Source: Pseudomonadota bacterium (GTDB lineage Bacteria > Pseudomonadota > Gammaproteobacteria > Steroidobacterales > JBCBZW01). Taken from it: a stretch of 64,000 nt of DNA. Numbering within the stretch: the stretch's first letter is position 1; the number at the start of each line of letters is the position of its first letter. The notes beneath the pieces were generated by a model. The model was not told the origin of the DNA and searched no databases. It saw nothing but the letters and a program-made list of their open reading frames with translations. Of this stretch, positions 17,645 to 27,904 are shown one piece after another. The position numbers and the translations under genes are program-made. Location of the stretch: assembly GCA_039193195.1 (NCBI GenBank), contig JBCCWS010000006.1, positions 1 through 64,000 of the forward strand, in the 5' to 3' direction.

Positions 17645-20457
17645 GGCTGCTCCTGTCGGTCGTCGGTGTTCGCCGCAAGGGGTGGCATCTCGCCTATCTC
17701 CTCGCTCGATGCACTCATGGCTGCACCGGGAATTCGGCACAAGCTAGTGAGCTCACAGTACTGACAGGTCGCGCTGCCACGCACGGGCGATACGCGGGCA
17801 TCACCGCGTGCGAACTCATCGGCCAGGGAGGACAAGGTCGCGCGCCATTGAGCAAGTTGGTTGCTCCAGAGTGCGACTTTGTCGCCAGCTTCTGCGGGTG
17901 TTTCTAGGCCGGGCAGGACAGCCGCGTGCGCCCCCATTCCCACAAAGCGCTGCGCCCCCGCCGCGAGCACGGCGAATGCCACCGCGTCGGGCGACGGATC
18001 CAAAGCCAGGGCGTACAGCGGGAGCTGCGGCGCATCCGGCCGTGGGCCCTCCCATCGCCGTCGGGATGCGGCCTGCCCCGACTTGTAGTCGAGCACCAAG
18101 CGCCTACCGTCGCTCACTTCGTCCACGCGGTCGATACGCAACGAGAGACGCAACCCACCTAATATGAGCGTTTGTGTCTGCTCGATACCCACCACACGAA
18201 AGGGCTCGCGCTCCCCCTCACGCCTTAGCCAGTCGGCCAAGACGGCCGTCACCACTCGCCGCTCGACCTCCGCGAGCGCTGACGGCAGCTTAGCGTAGCC
18301 ACGGCGATCCAGCGCAGCTCTCTCCAGGGATAGTGCCTCCCCTAGGGTGGATTCTAGTGCGTCACTCTCAAGCAATCGCGCCAATCCCGCCGAATCCTCG
18401 AGTACGGACCAAACCGCCGCCAGCGTCTCATGCAGCAGCACCCCTCGCCGCAATGCGCCGCGCTGCCCTGGATCCGGCAAGGCACCAGCGGCGAGTCTGG
18501 AACTTGCGAACGCTCGGAAGGGACACTCCGCCTGCATGGCGATGACGCTCGCGCCGCCACGCGCCTGCGGCTCCAGGCCTGGCAAAGTTGTCCCCTCGTC
18601 CGACGCAGCCGATGCGCCAAGCGCGGGGCCCCGTTCATCGAGGAAGGGTTCGAGCCGTGCGGCCGGCACCGGTAGCCGCGGACTTCTACGCAGGGCACCG
18701 TGGATCACCTCTGGGTCGGGTGCTAGCGCATGCATCATCGGGCTGGGCGCACGCACCTGCTCGCCCAGGCGCGCCGCACTCGAGACAACCACCTGCGCGG
18801 CGCCGCGCAAGGCATGGCGCAAGGTGCGATGAGCCTGTTGTCGCTGGCCGCTTGCGCTCGCTTGCGGTAGCCCTAGGTATCTCGCCAGCGAGACGCCCAA
18901 CAGCGGCTGTGGTCGAGGCGGTGGCGGCCAGCTCAGAGCATCGAGCGACGGAATCCAAAGCGCATCTACATCGATTGCGAGCGCACTGCCCAAGGCGGCG
19001 ACCAGCACGGGCGTATCGCCTTGCTCCGGCTGAAAGGGCGCTGCTTGGAGCAACCGCTGCAAGCGCATCAGGGCCTGCTCGGCACTGAGCTTGGGCATTA
19101 GGTGAGCTACCTCGGCCAAGCGACTCAGGGCCGTATTGAACTCATCAGCAGCCTGTTGCTGAAGTAGCGACTCCAGGCGGCCCGGCCATCGGAACGCTTG
19201 CAGCAGGGTCCGAAAGTGCGCCACCCATTCATCAATGCCCAAGGTCCGGGCACACGCGAGAGCCAACTGCGCCTGCTCGAGGGCCTGCTCCAGCAGGAGC
19301 GGACGACGTCCGCGGCGCCCGTACTGGCGCAGGAGCGATGGCAGCTCCCTCACCTCCACCTGACGCCATCCATGCTCGCGCAACCAGACGTCGAAGAGAG
19401 CCCGGGCAGCAGATTCCTGCTGGCCACCATCCACAGACGGCTCGTGCAGCAAGGATGAGAACTCATCGGCGGCAAGACGCTCGCGCACCAATTGAAGAAC
19501 AGCCAGCGCCGAGCGCGCCAGCGGTTGGTCTGCCAATGGACCCTGCTGCGCAAAGCTCCAAGGTCTAGGCAGGGAGCTCATGCCAGGCAGCAGCGCGACC
19601 GGAACCAGCGCGTCGTCCAAGGCGCGCGCAATCCGCCGTCCTGCTTGGCTGTCGGGCGATACCCGCTGCGGTGGAGCGATCAGGATGGCGCCGCCGGCGT
19701 GGCGACGCAGAGCGTCGCGTACCCAGTCGCCGAGAGCGGAAAACTGAGAGGCGTCATCGGCGAAGCGAAGGTGGCGCAGACCTTCGCCGTCTACTGGCCG
19801 ACGTCTCGGTTGGCAGGCGCGCACCCGCAGGCCACGATCAGCAAGGCTCCGTAGCAGGGAGCGCTCCGCGGGCCGCAGGGCGTCGAAGCCGAACATCAAG
19901 ATGCTCCGTCCTCGGAGCGACACGCGAGCGACGGCCTGGCGCAAGGCACGGCCGGCCTGTGCCCGATCCACCCAACGCTGCTCTGCGAGTACAGCTTCGT
20001 AGCGGCGCGCCCAGCGCTGCAGGGCGGCGGGTTCGGGGCCAAAGCTAGCACCCTCGCTCAGTAGCAGATCGCGCGCGTTCCAGGCGTCGACGGTCTCCCA
20101 AGCGTCGACCGCCAGTCGGGCCAAGCGGGTTGCCTGCCCAGCATCATCATCCGGCCCGATCACCTGCTCCCAGATAAGCTCTTCGCGATAGCGATCGATG
20201 AACTCCCCCGGGTACCCCAAGGAACCGTCCCAAAGGAGGTACTCTTGCAGGCGGGCCAACCAACCTCCCCAACTCACGACGTCTGGGGTCGGCCAAACGG
20301 CGGCGGCGCGCGCTGTCGTCGCGCCGAGGGCCTCAGGGCGCTCCCTATGCTGAGCGCGCCAACGGGCATAACGTGCACGGAGGTGGCGTGCCGCCGTAGC
20401 GTTGGGCACAACGACTGTCGTGCCCTGATGAATTGCTTTGGTCAGCCGCGGGTCCAT
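17641..20457 (-). CDS. AddB-like PD-(D/E)XK nuclease, probable DNA repair protein
   Basis: 938 residues. N-terminal helicase-like half without a Walker A lysine (VVVPNATAARHLRARYARW), then a RecB-family nuclease with RIDRVDEV...LVLDYKSGQ and the downstream QLPLYALAL motif. Cysteines at the start of the domain (AECPFRAFA) and three in CQYCELTSLC suggest the iron-sulfur cluster seen in AddB-type nucleases. It resembles the gammaproteobacterial probable DNA repair protein family that sits beside a UvrD helicase. The nuclease site here is intact, unlike that of its partner. Translationally coupled to the helicase gene. Confidence 0.88.
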   Translation of the reverse strand: MDPRLTKAIHQGTTVVVPNATAARHLRARYARWRAQHRERPEALGATTARAAAVWPTPDVVSWGGWLARLQEYLLWDGSLGYPGEFIDRYREELIWEQVIGPDDDAGQATRLARLAVDAWETVDAWNARDLLLSEGASFGPEPAALQRWARRYEAVLAEQRWVDRAQAGRALRQAVARVSLRGRSILMFGFDALRPAERSLLRSLADRGLRVRACQPRRRPVDGEGLRHLRFADDASQFSALGDWVRDALRRHAGGAILIAPPQRVSPDSQAGRRIARALDDALVPVALLPGMSSLPRPWSFAQQGPLADQPLARSALAVLQLVRERLAADEFSSLLHEPSVDGGQQESAARALFDVWLREHGWRQVEVRELPSLLRQYGRRGRRPLLLEQALEQAQLALACARTLGIDEWVAHFRTLLQAFRWPGRLESLLQQQAADEFNTALSRLAEVAHLMPKLSAEQALMRLQRLLQAAPFQPEQGDTPVLVAALGSALAIDVDALWIPSLDALSWPPPPRPQPLLGVSLARYLGLPQASASGQRQQAHRTLRHALRGAAQVVVSSAARLGEQVRAPSPMMHALAPDPEVIHGALRRSPRLPVPAARLEPFLDERGPALGASAASDEGTTLPGLEPQARGGASVIAMQAECPFRAFASSRLAAGALPDPGQRGALRRGVLLHETLAAVWSVLEDSAGLARLLESDALESTLGEALSLERAALDRRGYAKLPSALAEVERRVVTAVLADWLRREGEREPFRVVGIEQTQTLILGGLRLSLRIDRVDEVSDGRRLVLDYKSGQAASRRRWEGPRPDAPQLPLYALALDPSPDAVAFAVLAAGAQRFVGMGAHAAVLPGLETPAEAGDKVALWSNQLAQWRATLSSLADEFARGDARVSPVRGSATCQYCELTSLCRIPGAAMSASSEEIGEMPPLAANTDDRQEQP

Positions 20458-20506
20458 CGCGCTGTCGTCCTCAAGCCCGGCGTGCGCCCTTCCCTGGCGC
20501 CGCGCC

Positions 20507-22483
20507 TTAGTCAGCCGCTCGCCGCTGCAACACCAGCATTGCTAGCGGCGGTAGATTCAACCGAAGCACGCCCGGCACCGCCTCGCCATCGTCGGCGGTG
20601 AACGACGGCGTCTGTGCGGTGGCCGCACCCTCCTCCTGGCGCAACGCTGCGGCATGGACGATGGCCGCCTCGGTCGAGGCTCCCACGGGGGCCGATCCTC
20701 CGTAGGCCGCCGCATCGCTGTTGAGGACGATCTCGTATTCACCGCTCACGGGGACCGTCAGCCCATAATCGGCACGCTCAACGGGCGTGAAGTTAAACGC
20801 AAAGACCAGTGTAGGGGCATTGGCGAAGCGCTCCGGATCGGCCTCGCGTGCGAAGGCGTAGACGCTGTGCGCGTGGTCGTCGACGACCAGCCACTGAAAG
20901 CCCCTGGGGTCCGCATCCATGGACCAGCAAGCGGGCTGAGCCCGATAGAACTGGTTCAGCGTTCGAACGTAGTCGAGCAACGCTCGATGACCAGGTTGCT
21001 CGAGCATATGCCAATCGAGACTGCGCTCTTCTGACCATTCCCGCTCCTGACCGAACTCACTACCCATGAAAAGTAGCTGCTTGCCCGGATGCGCGAGCTG
21101 CCAGCCCAAGTACAGACGAACTTGGGCCAGGCGCCAGAACGCATCCCCCTGCATCTTGGAAACCAGCGACCGCTTGCCGTGTACAAACTCATCGTGGGAC
21201 AAAGCGAGCAGGTAGTTCTCGCTGTAGGTGTAGACCATAGAGAAGGTGATCAAGTTCGCGTTCGCGGCACGGTGGACGGGATCGAGGGCCATGTAGCGTA
21301 AGGTGTCATTCATCCATCCCATGTTCCACTTGAAGCGGAAGCCGAGGCCGCCCTGATCCACGCCATGGGTTACGCCAGCAAAAGCCGTGGACTCCTCAGC
21401 GATCATCAAGGCATCTGGTCGGTAGCGGGAAACCGTCTCATTCAGTTCCTTGAGAAACTCGATCGCCTCGAGATTCTCTCGACCGCCATGCTTATTGCGG
21501 ATCCACTGCCCTTCTTCGCGGTTGTAGTCGAGGTAGAGCATGGAGGCGACGGCGTCCACGCGAAGACCGTCCACATGGTACCGGTCTAACCAAAAGAGTG
21601 CGTTAGCGACAAGGAAGTTGCGCACCTGCGGGCTGCCGTAGTCAAACACCTTGGTGCCCCACTCGCGATGCTCCCCCACCCGCGGGTCCGCGTACTCGTA
21701 GAGGCTAGTGCCGTCGAAGCGGGCGAGCCCATGGGCATCACGGGGAAAGTGAGCAGGCACCCAATCGAGGATCACGCCAACTCCGGCGCGATGGCAGGCA
21801 TCCACGAAGGACATGAAGTCCTGAGGCGATCCGTGGCGTGCCGTAGGTGCGTAGTAGCCAACCACCTGGTAACCCCACGAGGCATCGAGGGGGTGCTCGG
21901 CTACGCCCATGAGCTCGATATGGGTGTAACCAAGATCTGCGACGTAGGGGACCAACTCCTGTGCGAGTTCCCCCCAGGTGAACATGCGCTCTTCCTCCCC
22001 AGTGCCAATCCGCTTCCAGGACCCCGGATGCACCTCGTAGATGTTCATCGCTTCGCACCAGGGTCGTTCAGCCCGTCCCTGCACCCATTGCGCATCGCCC
22101 CAGGCGTAACCGTTCAGGTCGCTCACGATCGACGCGTTGGCCGGGCGAAGCTCCATGGCGAACCCCAGGGGGTCACACTTCATGTGCATCTCGCCATCAG
22201 CACCACGAACGGCGTACTTGTACATCTCGCCGGGTGAAACGCCGGGGATCCACAGCTCATGGACGCCCGCATTCTCCAGTCGATGCATGATGTGCTCTGC
22301 GCAATTCCAGCCGTTGAAATTGCCGACGACAGCAACCTGGCGCGCGTGGGGTGCCCAGACGGCAAAGTAGGTGCCCGCGACACCGTCGCGAACCCCGGGA
22401 TGGGCGCCAAGCTTCTCGTAGAGTTCGTAGTGCTGGCCGATGCCGAACAGATAGCTGTCGAAGTCGCTGAGTCCTACCGGCAT
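20507..22483 (-). CDS. glgB: 1,4-alpha-glucan branching enzyme
   Basis: Introduces alpha-1,6 branches in glycogen. An N-terminal CBM48 domain (FAVWAPHARQVAVVGNFNGW) precedes the GH13 barrel with the nucleophile aspartate in GLRVDAVASMLYLDY, the acid/base glutamate in MIAEESTAF and the transition-state aspartate in LSHDEFVHGKRSL. I choose ATG 22483 (MPVGLSDFDSYLFG) because GAGG lies seven bases upstream; ATG 22525 is an in-frame alternative adding 14 residues. Downstream of glgP; no glgA or glgC nearby. Confidence 0.94.
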   Translation of the reverse strand: MPVGLSDFDSYLFGIGQHYELYEKLGAHPGVRDGVAGTYFAVWAPHARQVAVVGNFNGWNCAEHIMHRLENAGVHELWIPGVSPGEMYKYAVRGADGEMHMKCDPLGFAMELRPANASIVSDLNGYAWGDAQWVQGRAERPWCEAMNIYEVHPGSWKRIGTGEEERMFTWGELAQELVPYVADLGYTHIELMGVAEHPLDASWGYQVVGYYAPTARHGSPQDFMSFVDACHRAGVGVILDWVPAHFPRDAHGLARFDGTSLYEYADPRVGEHREWGTKVFDYGSPQVRNFLVANALFWLDRYHVDGLRVDAVASMLYLDYNREEGQWIRNKHGGRENLEAIEFLKELNETVSRYRPDALMIAEESTAFAGVTHGVDQGGLGFRFKWNMGWMNDTLRYMALDPVHRAANANLITFSMVYTYSENYLLALSHDEFVHGKRSLVSKMQGDAFWRLAQVRLYLGWQLAHPGKQLLFMGSEFGQEREWSEERSLDWHMLEQPGHRALLDYVRTLNQFYRAQPACWSMDADPRGFQWLVVDDHAHSVYAFAREADPERFANAPTLVFAFNFTPVERADYGLTVPVSGEYEIVLNSDAAAYGGSAPVGASTEAAIVHAAALRQEEGAATAQTPSFTADDGEAVPGVLRLNLPPLAMLVLQRRAAD

Positions 22484-22547
22484 CGCTTCGCCTCGCAGCC
22501 TTGGCCATGTTCCCGGCGACAGCATGCCATCGCCGGCTCGTCCTGTC

Positions 22548-25112
22548 CTACAGCCAGCGCATCAGCCCCATCTCGAAGCGGTGCGTCAATAGGGGATGCC
22601 ACGGGAAGATGCGGATGCGGTAGCACTGAAGCCCGGCCAAGGGGGGCTGGTAGTCCAAGCGGTAAGACATGAAACCCGCGCCCCCCCCAACGGCAGCGTC
22701 GAACTGCTGGCTCGCGTGTACTTGCAGCTCGCCCTCAGCGTCTTCCACACCGGTGACGCATTCCACCACGAGGTCCGAGGCATCGAGTTCACCCAGGGCG
22801 ACCGTCACCTCGAGGGGCAGGGTGTCGCCCTCGCCGATCGCCGACGGCTGAGCCGACTCCATCGTTGCACTGACGGTGGGCCAGGCGCGCTCGATGCGAG
22901 ACCGCCACTCCGCCAGACGACGTGCCCAGAGGAAATGCTCCCCGTCTAAGCGGCGGCGCTGAGCGGCCGCCGGACCGTAGAACCCTCGTAGGTAGTCCTC
23001 GAGCATCCGCTGAGCGTTGAAGCGAGGCAGTATGCTGGCCATGGACGCCTTCGTGACCGCCACCCAATCGTCCGAATAACCGTGCTCTTCACGCTTGAAA
23101 TAGAGCGGGATGATCTGATGCTCTAGCAAGTCGAGCATCTCTTGACTCTCGACCACATCGCGCGTTTGCGGATCGTCTTCGGGACCATGGGCGGCCACCG
23201 CAAAGCCGTTCTCGCCGTTGTAACCCTCGCCCCACCAGCCGTCTAGGATGCTGAGGTTCACGGCGCCATTCATCGCCGCTTTTTGACCCGAGGTGCCGCT
23301 GGCCTCCATCGGGTACTCGGGCGTGTTCAGCCACACATCCACACCGGGGTAGAGGGTGCGAGCGAGGGACAGATCGTAGTTCTCGAGAAGCAGTAGGCGA
23401 CCCAGAAACTCCGGTCGCTTGGAGATGGCGTGCACCTGGCGAATGAGATCCTGCCCGGGTACATCCGACGGATGCGCCTTCCCGGCGAACACCAGGATCA
23501 CCGGTCGCGCCTCATCGTTCAGCAACCGAGCCAGGCGATCGAGGTCGCGCAGCAAGAGGGTCGCCCGCTTGTAGGTTGCGAAACGACGGGCGAAGCCGAG
23601 CACCAGCACGTCGCGATCGGCGGGGCGCAGTTGCGCCGTCAGGCGGGCGATCTGCGGCTCGCTGGCACCGTGGCGCTTGGCCTGAATCGTCACCCGATGC
23701 GCCATGTCCTCGAGCAGGCGCGCCTTGAGCGACTGAGTGATACTCCAGAAACTGTGATTGGGGATCTTGGCCGGCACTTCAGCCCAATACTCGGCGTTGC
23801 TAAGTTCGTTCCGCCAACCACCGCCGAGCATCACGTCGAAGTGGGCGCTCCAGTCTTCGGCGAGGAAGGTCGGCAGGTGCACGCCGTTCGTCACGTAGGC
23901 GATCGGGTTTTCCTCAGGCGGCACCTCAGGCCAGATGTACTGTTCCATCTGGGAGACCACGCCACCGTGGATGCGACTCACGCCGTTGCGAAAGCGCGAG
24001 CCGCGCAGCCCCAGCGCCGTCATGTTGAAGCTATTTGGATGATTAGGGGCCGCACCGAGAGCTAACAGTTGCGGCAGCTCGAGACCCAGTGCCTCGGCGA
24101 ATGGCGTGAAGTACTCGGCCATCATCCCGTGGTCGAACACATCGTGGCCGGCGGGCACGGGAGTATGCGTAGTGAACACGGTGCCAGCCGCCACCGACTC
24201 GACAGCTGTCTCGAAATCCAGGCCCTCGCCCGCAACCCGTTCACGACAGCGCTCCAGAATCTGGAAGGCCGCATGGCCCTCGTTGATGTGCCAGACCGTC
24301 GGGCGCAAGCCGAGTGCACGCATCGCGCGCACGCCACCGATGCCGAGCACGATCTCCTGCTGGATTCGGGTAGTGCGGTCCCCACCGTAGAGCTGATAGG
24401 AAATCCGCCGATCCTGCTCGCTGTTCTCCTCCACATCCGTGTCCAGCAAATACAGGCTGATGTGACCGCAGCGGGCGCGCCAAATGCGCAGCGCGATCTC
24501 CCGCCCGGGTAGGCTCACGCTGGTGCGCAGCTCCTGACCTTCCTCGCCTCGGCATATCTCGAGCGGTACATCTGCGTAGTCGGTTGGCCGGTAGCGGGCC
24601 ACCTGGTTGCCGTGCGCATCGATCTCCTGCGAGAAGAAACCCAGGCGGTAGAGCATGCCGATAGCCACGAAAGGCACGCCCATGTCGCTGGCTGCTTTAC
24701 AATGGTCCCCGGCCAGGACGCCGAGCCCACCCGAGTAGAGCGGGAAGCTCTCGTGGATGCCGTACTCGAAGCAGGAGTAGGCCACCAAATCCTGCTCTGG
24801 ATCGAGCGTGTCGGTAACCTGTGGCGCACGGGCAGACTCGCGGTAGCTATCGTAGGCCGACAGGACGCGAGTGTACTCGCGCATGTAAACGCGATCGGCC
24901 GCCGCCCCATCGAGGCGTGCCTGCGCCACGCGACGCAGGAACACCCGGGGCGTGTGTCCGCAGTCGTTCCATAGCTGCGGGTCCAGGCGCGCATACAGGG
25001 CGCGCACCGACGGATCCCAGCTGTAGTAGAGATCGTTGGCCAGCTCGTCCAAACGGGCGAGCGAATCCGGTAACCGAGGGCGAACCTCGAGGTAAAAGCT
25101 AGTGCCTGGCAT
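22548..25112 (-). CDS. glgP: Alpha-glucan phosphorylase
   Basis: 854-residue GT35 enzyme that releases glucose-1-phosphate from alpha-1,4-glucan. Belongs to the bacterial/archaeal alpha-glucan phosphorylase type that begins with the DUF3417-like segment (LPDSLARLDELANDLYYSWDPSVRALY). PLP-site motif EASGTSGQKAAMNGAVNLS is intact. ILVFAGKAHPSDVPGQDLI and GGLGVLAGDHCKAASDMGVP are typical. The C-terminal about 120 residues form a beta-rich extension normal for this type. Transcribed with glgB, so the pair likely remodels stored glucan. Confidence 0.94.
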   Translation of the reverse strand: MPGTSFYLEVRPRLPDSLARLDELANDLYYSWDPSVRALYARLDPQLWNDCGHTPRVFLRRVAQARLDGAAADRVYMREYTRVLSAYDSYRESARAPQVTDTLDPEQDLVAYSCFEYGIHESFPLYSGGLGVLAGDHCKAASDMGVPFVAIGMLYRLGFFSQEIDAHGNQVARYRPTDYADVPLEICRGEEGQELRTSVSLPGREIALRIWRARCGHISLYLLDTDVEENSEQDRRISYQLYGGDRTTRIQQEIVLGIGGVRAMRALGLRPTVWHINEGHAAFQILERCRERVAGEGLDFETAVESVAAGTVFTTHTPVPAGHDVFDHGMMAEYFTPFAEALGLELPQLLALGAAPNHPNSFNMTALGLRGSRFRNGVSRIHGGVVSQMEQYIWPEVPPEENPIAYVTNGVHLPTFLAEDWSAHFDVMLGGGWRNELSNAEYWAEVPAKIPNHSFWSITQSLKARLLEDMAHRVTIQAKRHGASEPQIARLTAQLRPADRDVLVLGFARRFATYKRATLLLRDLDRLARLLNDEARPVILVFAGKAHPSDVPGQDLIRQVHAISKRPEFLGRLLLLENYDLSLARTLYPGVDVWLNTPEYPMEASGTSGQKAAMNGAVNLSILDGWWGEGYNGENGFAVAAHGPEDDPQTRDVVESQEMLDLLEHQIIPLYFKREEHGYSDDWVAVTKASMASILPRFNAQRMLEDYLRGFYGPAAAQRRRLDGEHFLWARRLAEWRSRIERAWPTVSATMESAQPSAIGEGDTLPLEVTVALGELDASDLVVECVTGVEDAEGELQVHASQQFDAAVGGGAGFMSYRLDYQPPLAGLQCYRIRIFPWHPLLTHRFEMGLMRWL

Positions 25113-25274
25113 GGAGTCCTCGAATCAGGGCAGTCGACGCGGCGCTGATTTTCTGTGAAGCCGCAATTCGGGCAGCAACGATACTCGCAGCAGCCCCCGA
25201 ATGACAGCCACCAGGCCCGGCCGAGAGCACCAAGTTGGCGCGCTCCGGGTGGGCCGGCTCAAGGGACTGACAAG

Positions 25275-26345
25275 ATGCCTGAGCATGATGGATTTATGGT
25301 CTACGGCGCCTACGGCTACACGGGCGAGTTGATCGCCAGACGCTGTGTCGAACGCGGCTTACGGCCCCTACTCGGCGGGCGCGACAGCGCACGCCTGTGC
25401 GCCCTCGCCGCCGCTCTACGGCTACCTGCCCGAACCTGCGCCCTCGAGGGCCCAGGACTGCCCGACGCCCTGCAGGGCGTGCAGCTGGTACTGCACTGTG
25501 CGGGACCGTTTTCAGCCACTGCACGACCAATGCTCGAGGCGGCGCTGTCGGTCGGCGCCCACTACCTGGACATCACGGGCGAGGTCGCCGTATTTGAACT
25601 TGCCTTGGCGATGGATGCGCGCGCTCGCGAGGCCGGCGTCGTCGTGTGCCCGGGCGTGGGTTTCGACGTGGTCCCCACAGACTGCATCGCCATGACCCTT
25701 GCCGCTGCCTTGCCTAGCGCCAGTCGCCTGTCGCTCGCCTTCGATACGCGATCCCGCTTGAGCCCGGGGACGACGAAGACCTCCATCGAGGGCCTGGTGG
25801 CGGGCGGGCGCGCGCGCGTCGATGGCAGGTTGATCCGCGAACCCCTGGCCCATCGCTCGCGTTCCATCGACTTCGGCGCCGGCGAGAAGCTCGCTATGGC
25901 GATCACCTGGGGCGACCTAGTGACGGCTTGGCACAGCACGGGCATACCAAATGTCGATGTCTACGTGCCGATCTCTCCGCGGGCCCTGCGGCGCCTGCGA
26001 CAACTCAGGATGCTCAGTCCCCTGCTCCACCTTCCCGGCGCCCTCTGGGCAGCGAAGGAAGTGGCGGGTCAGCGGGTTCACGGACCCGATTCGCCGGCGC
26101 GGGCAGCCCACGGGACCGCGCTTTGGGGCGAGGTGGCGGAGTCGGAACCTGGCGGCGCGCGCAAGATTGCTCGCCTGAGCACTGCCAACGGCTACGAGGT
26201 CACGATCGAGGCGGCGCTGGCCATCGCCCAGCACGTCCTGCAGGTGCGCCCCAGCGGCGGTTACTACACGCCGGGTCAGCTCATGGGTGCAGAGTTCGTC
26301 AGCGAACTGCCGGGATCGAGTGCGATCGTGGTGACGGACCCCTAG
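25275..26345 (+). CDS. Saccharopine-dehydrogenase-like oxidoreductase
   Basis: 356 residues from ATG 25275 (MPEHDGFMVYGAYGYTG). An N-terminal Rossmann fold with GAYGYTGELIARRCVERG is followed by CAGPFSATARPMLEAAL, GAHYLDITGEV and CPGVGFDVVPTDC, the pattern of the saccharopine-dehydrogenase-like/trans-acting enoyl reductase family. The substrate is unknown; members act in lipid or polyketide metabolism. The frame extends to 25155, but the upstream part is low-complexity and lacks family similarity. Stop codon shared as CTAG with the convergent sulfotransferase. Confidence 0.82.
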   Translation: MPEHDGFMVYGAYGYTGELIARRCVERGLRPLLGGRDSARLCALAAALRLPARTCALEGPGLPDALQGVQLVLHCAGPFSATARPMLEAALSVGAHYLDITGEVAVFELALAMDARAREAGVVVCPGVGFDVVPTDCIAMTLAAALPSASRLSLAFDTRSRLSPGTTKTSIEGLVAGGRARVDGRLIREPLAHRSRSIDFGAGEKLAMAITWGDLVTAWHSTGIPNVDVYVPISPRALRRLRQLRMLSPLLHLPGALWAAKEVAGQRVHGPDSPARAAHGTALWGEVAESEPGGARKIARLSTANGYEVTIEAALAIAQHVLQVRPSGGYYTPGQLMGAEFVSELPGSSAIVVTDP

Positions 26346-27613
26346 GCGATGTTTAGCCAGCGACGGTAGTCCGCGTAGCGCTCCGCCTCCTGGTGCGGAT
26401 TCAGCCCGAAGCCCTCTAGGGAATAGCGGTGGCGCCCGTGACGCCCCTGGGGATTGGACGCTAGGTACCCCTGCATGCGCTCTCTGGCGAGATCGCCGAG
26501 CGACAGACCCGCGTGGGCATAGAGGTCTGCGATCACTCCCATGGGGTCGGCCAGGAGTCGTGAGTAGTGCAGATCCAGGACGCGCTGATCGAGGCTCGCG
26601 TCTGCCTGGCGCCGGGCCATGGTCCGGGCGAGCGCTCGCCCCCAACGATTACTCCAATCGACGGCTACCTCCTGCACATCCACCTGCTGGCTGAACGCCT
26701 TGCGCAAGATCACCCCATGGCTGCTGATCGACGCCACCACCTCCAGTGGGTCGCGGTGAGTCTGCACGAGCACGGCATCTGGGTAGACTGCTAACAAGGC
26801 GTCGAGCGCGAACAGGTGACCGGGTGCCTTTAAGACCCAGGGCCTGGGCGCGAAGGGGCCGGAACCGGCCGCCTCACGATCCTCCGCCTGCAGGTGCTGG
26901 AGGAATCGGCGATGGAAGGCATAGGCCGGGACTTGATCGCTACCCTCCAGCCAGTTCTGATACCCGGGCAACCGATGGGTCGTGTGAAACTCGATGCTCT
27001 GCAAGGTGTAGGCGGTGATCGCGATGCACTCCTGCGGCAAGCTGGCGCTCACCTCGTGCACGGTGCGAAAGGCCGGTGCCAAACGGTGCACCCACTGCAG
27101 GCGCTTCGCCACGGCCGCGCGACGCGCTCCTCGCGACAGGGCGCCCGGCTGCGGGGTGGGCATCATCACCTCGAAAGTCCAAGGCACGCGCACCTGCGGA
27201 TCTTGCGCGATCAAGTTGTGCAGCAAGGTGGTGCCAGTACGCGGCAATCCGAAGATGAAGACGGGACGCTCGACCGGCTCCAGCGCGCCTACGTTCCGCG
27301 GTTGGTGCCAGCGCCCGGTGAGGCGTAGGCGCGCGGCAAGCAGTTCTAGCAGGTGCTCGCGCATCGCCGTGCGGCCGGTCTGGCTGGCGTGGGACTCGGC
27401 GAGGAAGTCCTCGCTCAGGCGCCGCAGGGGCTCGTCGAGCGGCGGCGCGCCAAAGTCGTAGCTTCCAATAGCCCGTCGGCGGGCCCCTTGTCGCAGTGCT
27501 TCCGGTCGGAACGCCTGATCGCCGCGCAACCCGATGGCAGACGCCGCGGCGCCCAACCCGTTGTAGGCGCCGACATACCAAGGACCTTGGTCGAAATGGG
27601 CCGACTCACTCAT
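26342..27613 (-). CDS. Sulfotransferase family protein
   Basis: 423-residue PAPS-dependent sulfotransferase-fold protein. The 5'-phosphosulfate loop reads FIFGLPRTGTTLLHNLIAQD, and the 3'-phosphate region is near VLVQTHRDPLEVVASISSH. This long bacterial type is common in Gammaproteobacteria and Actinobacteria and its acceptors are mostly unknown. Convergent with the saccharopine-dehydrogenase-like gene, divergent from squalene synthase, so a link to a hydroxylated lipid acceptor is possible but not shown. Confidence 0.82.
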   Translation of the reverse strand: MSESAHFDQGPWYVGAYNGLGAAASAIGLRGDQAFRPEALRQGARRRAIGSYDFGAPPLDEPLRRLSEDFLAESHASQTGRTAMREHLLELLAARLRLTGRWHQPRNVGALEPVERPVFIFGLPRTGTTLLHNLIAQDPQVRVPWTFEVMMPTPQPGALSRGARRAAVAKRLQWVHRLAPAFRTVHEVSASLPQECIAITAYTLQSIEFHTTHRLPGYQNWLEGSDQVPAYAFHRRFLQHLQAEDREAAGSGPFAPRPWVLKAPGHLFALDALLAVYPDAVLVQTHRDPLEVVASISSHGVILRKAFSQQVDVQEVAVDWSNRWGRALARTMARRQADASLDQRVLDLHYSRLLADPMGVIADLYAHAGLSLGDLARERMQGYLASNPQGRHGRHRYSLEGFGLNPHQEAERYADYRRWLNIA

Positions 27614-27904
27614 GCACCAGGCTCTCCCGTCGCGATCGAAGATGCCCAGCCCACGTGGGCCGGGAGCTGGCGGGGCAGATCCAGCGAGGGGCGCACCATA
27701 CCGTGGCCGAATTACTTCGGCAATCAGCGTCTTGCAGCATACTGCGGTGCACCTCTCAGGCGACCGCAGCTTGTGGTGCAGAGCAGCAAGTTAGCATGGC
27801 GTTGGGGGCCGCAGGTGTGGTACTTTCGCGGCCGCACTGCGCAGAAGATCCCGCCCACGCGCGTCGTTTCGCGCCCGATCGAACCGAGCGAGCATCCGTC
27901 GTAC